Shown: positions 1 through 8,237 of the stretch, piece by piece
Layout of the letters: each line of letters starts with the position of its first letter
Numbering within the stretch: position 1 is the stretch's first letter
From: a virus
Strand: one strand, 5' to 3'
Length of the DNA stretch: 37,994 bases
IMG/VR virus record: IMGVR_UViG_3300021599_000875
Location: 1 to 37,994 of that record
Program-made: the position numbers and the translations under genes
Notes under the pieces: generated by a model
What the model was told of the DNA's origin: nothing
Database searches by the model: none
The model's input: the letters and a program-made list of their open reading frames with translations, nothing else

Positions 1-1
1 A

Positions 2-859
2 ACCAAGATCGGAGAATACAAAAAGAAGCTGCTGGCTGAAATCGATCAGATCCCTCAGAAAAAGGAAGCGTTCAAAAAACAAAAAGCTGAGTACGAGAAG
101 GCGGTTGCTGAACACAAAGCTGCTGCAGACAAAGCTGCTGCTGAGTTCAAGTCAAAATACGGTGATTTTTCGGCGGCTTCGAAAGAACTTGCGAAAGAAA
201 CCAAAGCGATCAAAAAGGTTGGATACTGGAGTGTCGTTCACGAAAACATTCCAGTACCGAAGGTTGATGGCGTTTGGAATAATCAAATTGACCATGAACC
301 GAACTTTGAAATGCACGTGCAAGGATTAAAGGCATATCAGTCAATGACACCTGAGCAACAAAACGCTCTGGATTATTATACTGGAGGATCCTACAAGAGC
401 ATGAATCAAACGCTGGTTGCTGCTTCTGGTAAAGCAAAGGCAGCAGGCAAAGCAAAACATTTAGCTGATGCGTTCAAGAAAGCGGTTCCCATCAACGAAG
501 GCATAATGCTAAGTCGAAAATATACGATTGGTGAAGGAATCAATGAGCATGATTTGAAACCTGGGATGGTCGTAAAAACAAATGCGGTATCATCTACATC
601 GACCAATAAAGATTTCTGGCATGGAAACGTACAGATGCGGATTCTCATCGGCCCAGGTGTGAAGGGATTACCTGCTGCTGGTTTTTCCACTAGCGAAAGC
701 AGTTACAACAAAAACCAAATCTCAAATGGAATTAACCCAGGACACATGACAGAAAATGAGATAATCCTGCCACCGAACCAAGCCTATGCGATTCACAGCG
801 TGGAAATCGTGAACGGCAAAAAGATCGTGAATTGCATCGCGCTGCCGACGATTTTGTAG
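2..859 (+). CDS. ADP-ribosyltransferase-domain phage protein, 5' end outside window
   Basis: The reading frame is open from the window edge, so the N-terminus is missing; 285 residues are visible. The first ~75 are Lys/Glu/Ala-rich and probably coiled coil. The rest looks like an R-S-E type mono-ADP-ribosyltransferase (NAD-dependent transfer of ADP-ribose to protein, typically arginine). The arginine motif is in LSRKY (codon 515-517), the S-T-S motif is at 593-601, and the ExE motif is ENE at 752-760, followed by IILPP. It sits directly upstream of head genes, where portal or MuF proteins with fused ART domains are known in phages, so the missing part could be a portal or head protein. Activity and target are inferred. 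An internal ATG at 311 would split the domain and is not favoured. Confidence 0.75.
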   Translation, partial: TKIGEYKKKLLAEIDQIPQKKEAFKKQKAEYEKAVAEHKAAADKAAAEFKSKYGDFSAASKELAKETKAIKKVGYWSVVHENIPVPKVDGVWNNQIDHEPNFEMHVQGLKAYQSMTPEQQNALDYYTGGSYKSMNQTLVAASGKAKAAGKAKHLADAFKKAVPINEGIMLSRKYTIGEGINEHDLKPGMVVKTNAVSSTSTNKDFWHGNVQMRILIGPGVKGLPAAGFSTSESSYNKNQISNGINPGHMTENEIILPPNQAYAIHSVEIVNGKKIVNCIALPTIL

Positions 860-889
860 TTGGTTTTGGAGTTCGGCGGCGTTTGATAA
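860..889 (+). promoter_or_regulatory. Promoter-like block, variant of the repeated CGGTGGCGTT family
   Basis: TTGGTT (860-865), an 18-base spacer ending in CGGCGGCGTT, then TGATAA (884-889). Same spacing and layout as the copies at 26949 and 29453, with C in place of T in GGTGG. It begins directly after the preceding stop codon and lies 15 bases before the ATG at 905, so the transcript would start close to the ribosome-binding site AAGGAG. Confidence 0.45.
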
Positions 890-904
890 GCAAGGAGAAA
901 TCAG

Positions 905-1426
905 ATGGAACAAAAGCCGTTTTTGCGTGAATACGATACTGTTTATGGGATTCTGAGGACTTTTGCAGACGAGTTCCTGCACTACCTTGGAAACACGACC
1001 GATGGGCTAGAAGAACGAGCTGCTTGGATACGTGACCTTTGCGAGAAATCGGCAGACATTTTCCTTGGCAAAAACAAAGCCTATCGACCTGATTCGCTTT
1101 GGAATGAGCCTGGATATGTCGATGCGTATCTTGCGACGATCATGCCGTTCCCTACAGAAAACGCACACGAACGGATGCGAACGTTTTTCGTCGTTTTTGC
1201 TTCGAAGATCAAAGAGATGGTCGAGGTATCGAACATTCCAGGGATGCTTGATGAGCAGTGGCAAGAGTCGGGAGCTTTGATGTACCGCGAGTTCGCAATG
1301 ATGCTGCTTGGGATTCCGACGGAGTTCGCAGAGGACGAAGAACCAACTCCAACAACGGTACAGGAGAGCGTTGGCCTGTCCGGTCGCCAAAGGGCTATGC
1401 TCGAGCGTTGGAAGGATTATCCCTGA
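905..1426 (+). CDS. Hypothetical head-region protein
   Basis: 173 residues, soluble, acidic, mostly helical in appearance; I recognise no family. The start is supported by AAGGAG (892-897) eight bases before the ATG. It lies between the ART-domain protein and the MuF-like protein, and its stop overlaps the next start (TGATG), which implies translational coupling. The C-terminus carries a short Thr/Pro/Glu linker (EEPTPTT) and then a basic tail. A role in head assembly or as a virion-internal protein is inferred only from position. Confidence 0.75.
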   Translation: MEQKPFLREYDTVYGILRTFADEFLHYLGNTTDGLEERAAWIRDLCEKSADIFLGKNKAYRPDSLWNEPGYVDAYLATIMPFPTENAHERMRTFFVVFASKIKEMVEVSNIPGMLDEQWQESGALMYREFAMMLLGIPTEFAEDEEPTPTTVQESVGLSGRQRAMLERWKDYP

Positions 1427-2097
1427 TGCCTGATCCAAACTACCGATTCGTCTACGAGGAGGAGATCCAGAAGGGGATGCAGGAAGTATTCGCTGCGGCT
1501 CTTGCTGCTGCGGCTGGTGGCCTTGAGGCGATCAACGAGGCGATCAAAAAGGCATTGGAGAAGTATATTGGGCCGATCCTGGAAGAACTGCACCGTCGCG
1601 TGATTATCGCGATGCTGCTTTTATTTGGCGATGACGATCGAGTGTCGAGCGTGATGGGTGACGCGGCTCAAGAGCGTGGGCCAGTGTATCGGGATCTGGT
1701 TCGTCGGTCGCGTGCGCGTGCTGGTCGGCAGGTCGAGGATCTAGGCGATCAATTGGCTGACACGAATCAAACTTGGTACGACGAATGGGACGAGGAAGGT
1801 GATTTCGAGGAATGGGTCGCGGATAGACTGCTTCCAAGTTCCAGGGCTGAAAACATTGCGATCACCGAAACGACCAATGCGATCACACTAGGTGAGCGTA
1901 CTGTGGTTGATGAAATGCGCCGGCTCGGTGTGGACGTTGATGCTGTGTGGATCACGCAAAGGGACGAACGGGTCTGTCGGGTTTGCGGTCCATTGCACTA
2001 TCAGCCTAGCTCTCAATGGGTCGAGGACTTCGCTTATGGTCCACCGGCTCACCCGCGTTGTCGGTGCTATCTGATGTATTTTTTGAATGAGCAATAG
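1426..2097 (+). CDS. MuF-like head morphogenesis protein (SPP1 gp7 family)
   Basis: 223 residues. The C-terminal third has the hallmark of the phage Mu F / SPP1 gp7 family: an RAENIAITETTNA helix (res ~140-152), then WITQRDERVCRVCG (C184, C187) and GPPAHPRCRC (H209, C212, C214), a probable metal-binding knuckle. These proteins sit near the portal and are needed for head assembly or DNA delivery. The N-terminal half is helical and Ala/Glu-rich. The start ATG at 1426 overlaps the previous stop; an in-frame upstream ATG at 1258 lies deep inside the preceding gene and is rejected. Order MuF - protease - scaffold - capsid is the usual one. Confidence 0.88.
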   Translation: MPDPNYRFVYEEEIQKGMQEVFAAALAAAAGGLEAINEAIKKALEKYIGPILEELHRRVIIAMLLLFGDDDRVSSVMGDAAQERGPVYRDLVRRSRARAGRQVEDLGDQLADTNQTWYDEWDEEGDFEEWVADRLLPSSRAENIAITETTNAITLGERTVVDEMRRLGVDVDAVWITQRDERVCRVCGPLHYQPSSQWVEDFAYGPPAHPRCRCYLMYFLNEQ

Positions 2098-2115
2098 TTT
2101 GCTAGGATTTTTGTC

Positions 2116-3258
2116 ATGAACAAATTTCTAAGAGAGTCGGAAAAAGGTTTTGATCGGATCGATACCGAGGCCGGGGTTATTTACGGCGTAAAGGTTCTCG
2201 GTCCGAAGTCTCGCAACGGTCGTATTTACGAGGACGCTGCTATCCGGCGTGCAGTCCAGATGTACGAAGGCGTGACCGTAAATCTGAACCACCAGCGGAT
2301 CGAGTCTGGGAGTCGGGCAGTTCCTGATCGACAGATCCAGGATCGTTGGGGAGTGCTCCGAAATGCTCGGTACGCTGAGGGGTCGGTCTATGCCGACCTG
2401 CACTACCTTAAAAACCATCCGATGACACCGCAGTTGATCGAGGCTGCTGATCGGTTCCCTGACACGTTTGGTCTGTCGCACGATGCGGCTGGTGACGAGC
2501 AGGTGATCGATGGCGAGCGTCGTGTCATCGAGCTTTTCGAGATCCGTTCGGTCGATGTGGTTGCCGAACCTGCGACGAATAACGGGCTGTTTGAGTGTTG
2601 CAGGCCGAGTTGCTCCACTAGCCGATCTGAGCGTAAACAATCAAGACTCGGACTGCTTGAGGTAAAGGACGGTGACGGTGACGGAATGATTAACGATGGA
2701 AAATCATCGCAAGCACCCGCACCGAAACAACCAAAAACGAAGCTATCCCAGGCCGATAGGGTTGCACGCGCCGAGCGACGCGCTCAACGATACGAGAGGA
2801 TGGCAGGCAAGGCTTATAGTCGAGGCAAGGGATACATAGACACTAGCAAGATGGTTAGTGGTCCAATGTCGGATAGGATACGAGCGAGAGGTGATGAATT
2901 CATGGCTCGCAAGGCGAAGTTGATGTCCAAGTCCAGTCGAGTCAAACAAGCGATCTCAAAGGTGAGCCAGCCTAAAGCAGAGCCTCAAAAGCTGCAATCG
3001 AAACTCACCCAGGCCGACAAAATTAAACGAGCCGAACGTCGTGCTGATCGCTATGACAAACAAGCGAATAAGCTGTACGATAAGGGCAACGATCTGATCA
3101 GTCAAAGCAATCAGGTTTGGGGAGCACAGTCGGATAAGCTGTACGCAAAAGGCAATGCGATGATGCGTAAGGGCGATCCGCTTACCACGAAAGCAACGAC
3201 GATTCGAAATGCGATTAAAAAGGTAAGTGCGAAGCAGTCGAAACCTGCTTCTCAATAG
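2116..3258 (+). CDS. Prohead protease with Ca-loop-like linker and duplicated basic tail
   Basis: 380 residues. Residues 1-165 look like a phage prohead serine protease (HK97 gp4 / T4 gp21 class): NLNHQ supplies the likely catalytic His (H59) and FGLSHDAAG the likely Ser (S121), followed by the typical EIRSVDVVAEPATN strand. It would cleave scaffold and capsid N-terminus during maturation. After a Cys/Ser-rich linker comes DGDGDGMINDG (185-195), which resembles an EF-hand or dockerin calcium loop. Then two related Lys/Arg-rich units of about 70 residues follow (starting near 209 and 295, each with a QAD--(R/K)AERR block and ending near AI-KVS). The tail is not part of the standard protease. 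Confidence 0.8.
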   Translation: MNKFLRESEKGFDRIDTEAGVIYGVKVLGPKSRNGRIYEDAAIRRAVQMYEGVTVNLNHQRIESGSRAVPDRQIQDRWGVLRNARYAEGSVYADLHYLKNHPMTPQLIEAADRFPDTFGLSHDAAGDEQVIDGERRVIELFEIRSVDVVAEPATNNGLFECCRPSCSTSRSERKQSRLGLLEVKDGDGDGMINDGKSSQAPAPKQPKTKLSQADRVARAERRAQRYERMAGKAYSRGKGYIDTSKMVSGPMSDRIRARGDEFMARKAKLMSKSSRVKQAISKVSQPKAEPQKLQSKLTQADKIKRAERRADRYDKQANKLYDKGNDLISQSNQVWGAQSDKLYAKGNAMMRKGDPLTTKATTIRNAIKKVSAKQSKPASQ

Positions 3259-3343
3259 AATACGCACTCGTTTTTTGAGTGAGCATATTCAAGGTAAGCT
3301 GATTTCACTGTTTCAAAGACACAAAGATTTTGGAGTAAGAAAA

Positions 3344-3997
3344 GTGACCAAGACAATCGAATCACTGGTTGAGAATTACCAGCCAAAGGATCTCGCTGAG
3401 GCAGAAGTCTGCGAGGTTCTGATGGAGGCAATGGACCAATATCCGGATCTGAAAAAGATGGAGATGGCTGCTGGTCCGAGCGACAAAAGCATGGTTGAGG
3501 AAGGATACGGCGAGGGTGATTACGAATCCGATCCGGTCGAAGGAATCAAGAGTGCATTCAAGGCTGCGATGATGAAGGTTCTTGACGACGATTCCCTCGA
3601 TGCTCCTGGCAAGCTGGCCAAGCTCAAGTTGATGCTCGCGGTGAGCGATAAAGCATCTGAGGCAATGGCTGGTCAAGCTCCTGCGATGCAAGGCGACGAC
3701 GAGGAGATGGATTCCGCTATGGAGGAGTCCTACAAGAAACAGATCGCTTCGCTTGAGGAAAAGTTGCACCGATCAAGCTGCAAGGAATTGCTGATCGAGT
3801 CCCAGGTTGAACCTTCCGAGGTCAAGATCAAAGCTCTGCTTCCTTTGAAAGAATCCGAGAGGGTCGAGCTTGTGAAGACTTGGCGTGGATCTCCCCTGGG
3901 TGCTAAGCGTCCGGTGCGTACCGGCTCGGTGATGACTGAATCGACTTCGGTTCAGTATCCGTCGAGCGTTGAAGAATTTTCGAGGCTGTTGGGCTAG
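3344..3997 (+). CDS. Putative scaffolding protein (GTG start)
   Basis: 217 residues from GTG 3344, chosen because GGAG (3332-3335) is eight bases upstream; an in-frame ATG at 3227 overlaps the previous gene and adds basic, unrelated sequence. The protein is acidic, rich in Glu, Lys, Met and Ala, with predicted long helices and coiled coil (SYKKQIASLEEKL), typical of head scaffolds. Position between protease and capsid genes supports this. The C-terminus (TRSV/YPSSVEEFSRLLG-like) may be the capsid-binding end. Sequence identity to any named scaffold cannot be judged here. Confidence 0.7.
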   Translation: MTKTIESLVENYQPKDLAEAEVCEVLMEAMDQYPDLKKMEMAAGPSDKSMVEEGYGEGDYESDPVEGIKSAFKAAMMKVLDDDSLDAPGKLAKLKLMLAVSDKASEAMAGQAPAMQGDDEEMDSAMEESYKKQIASLEEKLHRSSCKELLIESQVEPSEVKIKALLPLKESERVELVKTWRGSPLGAKRPVRTGSVMTESTSVQYPSSVEEFSRLLG

Positions 3998-4048
3998 TCG
4001 TTCCTGCGGCGTTTTTCCTGGTTACTCTACCTAATAAGAGGATTGAAA

Positions 4049-4765
4049 ATGAAGGGCTTACTACTACCTGACTCGGCTCAAAAATACACTCGGACCTTCG
4101 GGTTCGTTGAACACTTTGACGGGCTGAATTCGGCTCGATGGACTTCGACTCTGACCGATAGCGGTACTGCTGCTGTTGGCGATGAAGTCGGCGGCGTTGT
4201 TACGCTGAGTCCGTCTGACGGAACGGTTGCCGATAACGACGAGGCGTATATTGCCACGAAAGAGATTTTCAAGATCGCTGCTGGTAAGGCGATTGCACTC
4301 GGTGGCTTGTTGCAGTTCACCCAAGCCGCGACGAACGCTGCGAACGTGTTCTTCGGCTTGATGGATGCTGTTGCTGCCAATGCTCTGCAAGACAACGGCG
4401 GTGGTCCCAAGTCAAGTTTTTCCGGTGCAGGGTTTTTCTGCAAGGATGGAAACGTCAACTGGCATGTGATCTACTCGGACGGATCGACGCAAACGATCGC
4501 TGAGTTGACCGCTACCAATTCGCTCAACAAGCAGGCGAACGTTGCTGGTGGTGCAGCGTATCAACTGCTCGAAATCGACATCGTTCCAAAGACTTCGACG
4601 CTTGTCGATGTTGTGTTCAAGATCAACGGATCGACCGTCTACAAGATGCTCGATCGAACCTACGCCAACGCGACCGAAATCTCGGCTGCTGTCGGTGTAA
4701 AGAACGGTACAGCGGCACAGCAGGCTTTGAAGGCCGACGCTGTTGCTTGTCATCAATCTGAGTAG
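4049..4765 (+). CDS. Putative capsid decoration / beta-sandwich structural protein
   Basis: 238 residues starting MKGLLLPDS; ATG 4049 has AGAGGA seven bases upstream, so the TTG two codons earlier is not needed. The protein is rich in Ala, Thr, Val and Gly with alternating hydrophobic strands and looks like a lectin-type jelly-roll: an FVEHFDGLNSARW opening, FFGLMDA and VDVVFKINGSTVYK strands. Lying directly before the capsid gene, it is probably a head decoration protein bound to the outside of the shell. Function is inferred from fold impression and position. Confidence 0.65.
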   Translation: MKGLLLPDSAQKYTRTFGFVEHFDGLNSARWTSTLTDSGTAAVGDEVGGVVTLSPSDGTVADNDEAYIATKEIFKIAAGKAIALGGLLQFTQAATNAANVFFGLMDAVAANALQDNGGGPKSSFSGAGFFCKDGNVNWHVIYSDGSTQTIAELTATNSLNKQANVAGGAAYQLLEIDIVPKTSTLVDVVFKINGSTVYKMLDRTYANATEISAAVGVKNGTAAQQALKADAVACHQSE

Positions 4766-4823
4766 TCACTGCCTGTAGCAGTGGCGACGGTTGTTTGTCA
4801 CTTTTGAGGAAGGTTTTTTTACG

Positions 4824-5981
4824 ATGCGAGTAGACGCAAAAACCCGTCGTCACCAAGAACTACGGCGGTTGTACGAGGCGGCTTCGAGGGATCGAAAGTT
4901 CGAGCGCTTCATGGCTGATTTCCAGGAGAGCTTGAAGGCTGACGCTCACGACTTGGCTTCGCGCTGGTCGCTGCGTCAGTTGTTCGAGCAGTTCGTACCA
5001 GACGGACGCGAGGCAGCAAACATGCTGCGACCTGCCTCCGGTGGTGGGTACCAGATCCAGGAATCCGCTGAGCTTGTCGATACGAGCCAGTTCGCCAACA
5101 TCATCGGTCAGATCATGTACACGGCGACGCTGAACGGGTTCAACCAACCAGGGTTGATCGGTGATCAGCTTGTCGAGGTGATCCAGACTCAGTTCTCCGG
5201 TGAACGGATTCCTGGTGTCGGTCGGCTCGGTGATGATCTCGATGTGGTCAACGAGGGTCAAGAATACCCGAACGCGGTGCTCGGTGAGGAGTACGTTGAT
5301 ACTCCCGAAACGATCAAGCGTGGTTTGATCCTCAACGTCACCCGCGAAGCGATCTACTTCGATCGAACCGGCGTTCTTATGAGCGAGTGCGGTCGAGTTG
5401 GTGAGCGAGTTGCGGTGAACCGCGAGAAGCGAATCCTCGACGTTGTTCTCGGAATCTCGACTGTGTACCGTCGCAACGGTGGTGCTGCTCAGGCGACTTA
5501 CGCTGCTGACAACACGGTTTCGAACACGTTGGCCGACTGGACTTCGATCGACACGGTCGCTCAGAAGTTCAACGCGATGACCGATCCGATTACCGGGGAA
5601 CCGATCGCGATCAACATCGACACGGTTGTTGTTCCGAAGGCGTTGGAAATGTTGGCTGGTCGAATCATGAACGCGACGATGACTCGCCAAGCGACCAACA
5701 CCGGCAACAACCAAACGTATGTCAACGGAAACAGTGTTTCCGGACAGCCACGAGTTTTGACCGGTCAGTACGTTAAGCAACGAACCAGTTCGGATTCGAC
5801 TTGGTTTGCTGGTGCTCCGAAGGAGGCTTTTGTTTACATGCAGAACTGGCCTTTGACGGTTACTCAATCGGACGAGAATTCCGAAGTCGGTTTTACCCGC
5901 GACATCGTGGCTCGGTTCAAGGCATCCGAGCGTGGTGCTGCTGGTGTTCGTGAACGCCTGAAAATGGCGAAATGCACCTAA
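4824..5981 (+). CDS. Major capsid protein
   Basis: 385 residues from ATG 4824 (GAGGAAGG upstream at ~4806-4813; the ATG at 4791 lies before this site). It has the look of a Mu T-like / HK97-fold capsid protein: a helical, basic N-terminal region (RRHQELRRLYEAASRDRKFE) that may be the delta domain removed by the protease, a central IPGVGRLGDDLDVVNEGQEYP region, a REKRILDVVLG helix, and the typical P-domain segment IAINIDTVVVPKALE. It follows protease, scaffold and decoration genes and is followed by a strong terminator, as expected for the most abundant head protein. Codon use is rich in GATCG/CGATC words like its neighbours. Confidence 0.85.
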   Translation: MRVDAKTRRHQELRRLYEAASRDRKFERFMADFQESLKADAHDLASRWSLRQLFEQFVPDGREAANMLRPASGGGYQIQESAELVDTSQFANIIGQIMYTATLNGFNQPGLIGDQLVEVIQTQFSGERIPGVGRLGDDLDVVNEGQEYPNAVLGEEYVDTPETIKRGLILNVTREAIYFDRTGVLMSECGRVGERVAVNREKRILDVVLGISTVYRRNGGAAQATYAADNTVSNTLADWTSIDTVAQKFNAMTDPITGEPIAINIDTVVVPKALEMLAGRIMNATMTRQATNTGNNQTYVNGNSVSGQPRVLTGQYVKQRTSSDSTWFAGAPKEAFVYMQNWPLTVTQSDENSEVGFTRDIVARFKASERGAAGVRERLKMAKCT

Positions 5982-6024
5982 TCGAAGGATTCGATCGCGT
6001 CCACGGATTGTGGGAGGAGCAGAG

Positions 6025-6054
6025 ACCGCCTGGGGAAACCTGGGCGGTTTTTTT
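6025..6054 (+). terminator. Intrinsic terminator after the capsid gene
   Basis: ACCGCC (6025-6030) pairs with GGCGGT (6043-6048); the 12-base loop can form an inner GG/CC pairing. A run of seven T follows (6048-6054). Located 43 bases after the capsid stop codon. Confidence 0.9.
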
Positions 6055-6073
6055 GTGCCTGTAGCGTATCGAC

Positions 6074-6090
6074 GCTGGCGTGGCTAGAAT
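6074..6090 (+). promoter_or_regulatory. Possible promoter before gene 6131
   Basis: CTGGCG followed by TAGAAT (6085-6090) and C. The CTGGCG + TAGAATC combination recurs at 11888-11900 before the major tail protein gene. It lies just downstream of a terminator, where restart of transcription would be needed. No good -35 box is visible. Confidence 0.35.
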
Positions 6091-6130
6091 CTAAGCGTTC
6101 CGTTTTTTCCATGATCTCAGGAGTTTAAGA

Positions 6131-6622
6131 ATGGCGAAAGAAAAAGAGCAGTTGACGGTCGAGGAACGAATCGCGAGGCTTGAGCAAGCCGAGGCGAGTT
6201 TGAAGGAGCGCGAGAAGGTAATCGCTGAACGGGAGGAGTCGATTCGCGCTGCGGAGGATTCATCTGCGGTGCGGCCTGTACGACCGTCTGAGGCGGTCTG
6301 TGTGGGTGATGGATATGAGTTTGAGGTTTCACCCGCCAAGAAGGATTCTCCGTTGCAGGTGAAGCGTATACGAGCTTGTGACGAGTCCGAAGCGATCCGG
6401 TGGTACGTGGCGACGACTCCGAGTCCTGAGAACCCTGGCAAGCAGGTCGATCCGGTCAAGCATCCGTTGACCGCGAAGTGCCTGGATGCAAAACGAGAGG
6501 ATCGTCGCAAGCAGGCTTTGCTGTTGGCTGCGTTGCGTGCGAAGGCCGAACGTGGAACGCTGCTGACTACGGAGGAGCAAGCGTTGGTCGATGGGGACGA
6601 TATGCGTCGGCTTGGTCTGTAA
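6131..6622 (+). CDS. Hypothetical coiled-coil virion-module protein
   Basis: 163 residues; start supported by AGGAG (6119-6123) eight bases upstream. The first ~50 residues are a heptad-rich coiled coil (LTVEERIARLEQAEASLKE), followed by a Cys-containing mixed region and a basic C-terminal helix rich in Arg, Lys and Ala. It is the first gene after the capsid terminator, in the position where head-tail connector or head-completion genes usually start. No family is recognised. Confidence 0.75.
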   Translation: MAKEKEQLTVEERIARLEQAEASLKEREKVIAEREESIRAAEDSSAVRPVRPSEAVCVGDGYEFEVSPAKKDSPLQVKRIRACDESEAIRWYVATTPSPENPGKQVDPVKHPLTAKCLDAKREDRRKQALLLAALRAKAERGTLLTTEEQALVDGDDMRRLGL

Positions 6623-6662
6623 CTAAGCAAACCGAACGTATGATGATGGTTCGAGGTGCAGA

Positions 6663-6923
6663 ATGGGCGTATTAGAGGATCTCAGAACCAGACGGGCGAC
6701 GGTCGCGGCACAACTGGCTGCGATGACCGTTTCGACGATCGGAGGCAAACCGAACGCGAATACCGCAGACGGTGGCACGACGGTCGATCATGTTGGTTAT
6801 CGTCGGTCGCTCTTAGAGGAGCTAAAGATGCTCGATGAGGCGATCTTACGAGAGGCCCAAGTTCAGGCTGCACTGGATGACGAGGACGGTAGTTGGGAAA
6901 TCGAATCGCAGGTCTATACCTAA
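6663..6923 (+). CDS. Small hypothetical connector-region protein
   Basis: 86 residues. A helix (LRTRRATVAAQLAAM) is followed by a Gly/Thr loop and then VDHVGYRRSLLEELKMLDEAI, a helix-turn pattern often seen in small phage head-completion proteins of the gpW size range. The start has AGGTGCAGA upstream, a weak ribosome site (GAGG at 6653-6656). Seven bases separate its stop from the next ribosome-binding site, so it is in the same operon. Function is inferred from size and position only. Confidence 0.7.
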   Translation: MGVLEDLRTRRATVAAQLAAMTVSTIGGKPNANTADGGTTVDHVGYRRSLLEELKMLDEAILREAQVQAALDDEDGSWEIESQVYT

Positions 6924-6932
6924 GAGGGCGTG

Positions 6933-7280
6933 ATGCAAAGAATTCCAGTTGTGATTCCTGCTGGTCAGGCGACTAGCGGTGCGGTCGATATTCCAGAGCG
7001 GCGCGTGCTGTGTGGGATCTCGATTCCTACGAGCATGACCGGCGCGACGGTTTCGTATGAAATCAGCTTCGACGGTGGTTCGACCTACCTGCCGGTCTAC
7101 GGTGTTGATTCAGCGACGTTGCACTCGACGAGTATCGGATCGACTGCGAGGTTCATTGCTGTGAACTCGGCTGTGTTCCTTGCGTCGCATACCGGATTCA
7201 AATCTAAAATTCGTGTCGTTGCGGTATCGAATCAGACTCCAGAAACGACTATCAATCTGCACTTTCGAGAGGTTCGCTGA
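6933..7280 (+). CDS. Hypothetical beta-rich structural protein
   Basis: 115 residues starting MQRIPVVIPAGQATSGAVDI; GAGG (6924-6927) precedes. Strand-rich, with ATVSYEISFDGGSTYLPV and a C-terminal TINLHFREVR, a pattern of small virion Ig-like or fibre-associated beta proteins. A GTG one codon earlier could also serve. Its stop overlaps the next gene's start (TGATG). No named family is recognised. Confidence 0.7.
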   Translation: MQRIPVVIPAGQATSGAVDIPERRVLCGISIPTSMTGATVSYEISFDGGSTYLPVYGVDSATLHSTSIGSTARFIAVNSAVFLASHTGFKSKIRVVAVSNQTPETTINLHFREVR

Positions 7281-7690
7281 TGGATCGAAAAACTCTGCTA
7301 GCTGGTCTTGGCGGCGTAGCTTGCGGGGTGATTCTCGCGAGCATTGCTTGGTTGTTTTCGACGATCGAGTTTGGAAACGTTTCCAAGGTTGACGAGCCGG
7401 ACGTGCAGATTTTAGCTTTGGAATTAGCGTATCAAGAGATGCTTCGAAACAAGCCTCCGATGCGTGAGACTCCAAGGAAAGAGATCATAATGTTCACGCG
7501 AGACGGATGCGTTTGGTGTGACAGGTGGCTTGCTGTCGAGGCTCCGAAGTTCAGGCAACAAGGTTATTCGATTGCGTTCTCGCACGATCATTCGTACTCG
7601 GTCGTTCCTGTGTTCGAGTTGAATGATGGTAGCTCAAAAAAAACGATCACTGGCTATTTCACTTATGAAAGCTGCAATACAGGTAGATAA
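7280..7690 (+). CDS. Membrane-anchored glutaredoxin/thioredoxin-like protein
   Basis: 136 residues. Residues ~5-27 form a hydrophobic N-terminal membrane anchor. After a linker, KEIIMFTRDGCVWC shows a beta strand ending in a CxxC motif (C77, C80), and later VVPVFELNDG resembles the strand with the conserved cis-proline of redoxins. It would reduce or isomerise disulfides at the membrane, facing the periplasm if the anchor is a type II segment. It is embedded among virion genes. One palindrome copy (7371-7386) lies inside it, encoding FGNVSK. The domain is short compared with a full thioredoxin but fits glutaredoxin size. Confidence 0.65.
   Translation: MDRKTLLAGLGGVACGVILASIAWLFSTIEFGNVSKVDEPDVQILALELAYQEMLRNKPPMRETPRKEIIMFTRDGCVWCDRWLAVEAPKFRQQGYSIAFSHDHSYSVVPVFELNDGSSKKTITGYFTYESCNTGR
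7371..7386 (+). promoter_or_regulatory. Dispersed palindrome, copy 1
   Basis: TTGGAAACGTTTCCAA, perfect 16-base palindrome inside the glutaredoxin-like gene. One of eight copies of the 14-base core TGGAAACGTTTCCA in the window. Confidence 0.85.
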
Positions 7691-7694
7691 CGCA

Positions 7695-8237
7695 ATGTCT
7701 GCAAATTTTGATCTGCGTTTATTGATTGTGTCGATAACGAATTGGCAGGTGCTGTCTCCTTCCAGTTTGTTCGAAACGCTTTCGGATGAAAACATTTCAT
7801 TTCGAGATGAACGCGATTGGACTTGGAAGGGAATAGCCGATGTTATCATCCCAGAGACTAACACAAGGTTTGGTCGTGAAGGTTGCAAGAAACTTCAAGA
7901 CGCACTGCTCGCTAGCGGCGAGGGTTTATGGGTGTCTCAAATTTCCGTCGGGATGCCCTTAACAGATCCAGAGATCCAGGGTGTGCTTCGCTATCTTGAT
8001 CAAGTCGGAGCAGTCCCAGGCGCGAGGTTTATTGCTGATGCTGTCTTGCGACAGATCAGCGTCCTCGAACAACACAACATCACTACCACGGTCGAGGAAA
8101 TCGCACAGGTTCAAGCTTCAATGAAACTCGATCTTTACGTCGAAGCTCAGATCGACAAAAAGCAAGATCAACTCAACACTTATAAAGAAGCAATGAACTT
8201 GTGGGACGGGAACCCCGAAACAGAACCGAGGTTCTAA
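7695..8237 (+). CDS. Hypothetical protein
   Basis: 180 residues from ATG 7695 (MSANFDLRLLIVSITNW); the upstream site AGG (7681-7683) is weak, and an overlapping in-frame ATG at 7665 is possible. The protein is soluble, mixed alpha/beta, and ends in a Glu/Gln/Lys-rich helix (QIDKKQDQLNTYKEAM). It contains a winged-helix-sized segment around TNTRFGREGCKKLQDALLASGEGLWVSQ, but I do not recognise it. The next start codon directly follows its stop. Confidence 0.7.
   Translation: MSANFDLRLLIVSITNWQVLSPSSLFETLSDENISFRDERDWTWKGIADVIIPETNTRFGREGCKKLQDALLASGEGLWVSQISVGMPLTDPEIQGVLRYLDQVGAVPGARFIADAVLRQISVLEQHNITTTVEEIAQVQASMKLDLYVEAQIDKKQDQLNTYKEAMNLWDGNPETEPRF

Noticed and set aside
5726-5742. CGGAAAC-AGT-GTTTCCG inverted repeat in the capsid gene
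   Set aside because: Half-sites resemble the palindrome but the spacing is one base longer than in the true copies; probably chance within coding sequence.
4860-5867. 335-codon open frame on the minus strand
   Set aside because: It lies exactly opposite the capsid gene, is rich in Arg/Ser/Leu/Val without domain features, and has no ribosome site; a shadow created by the codon bias of the + strand gene.
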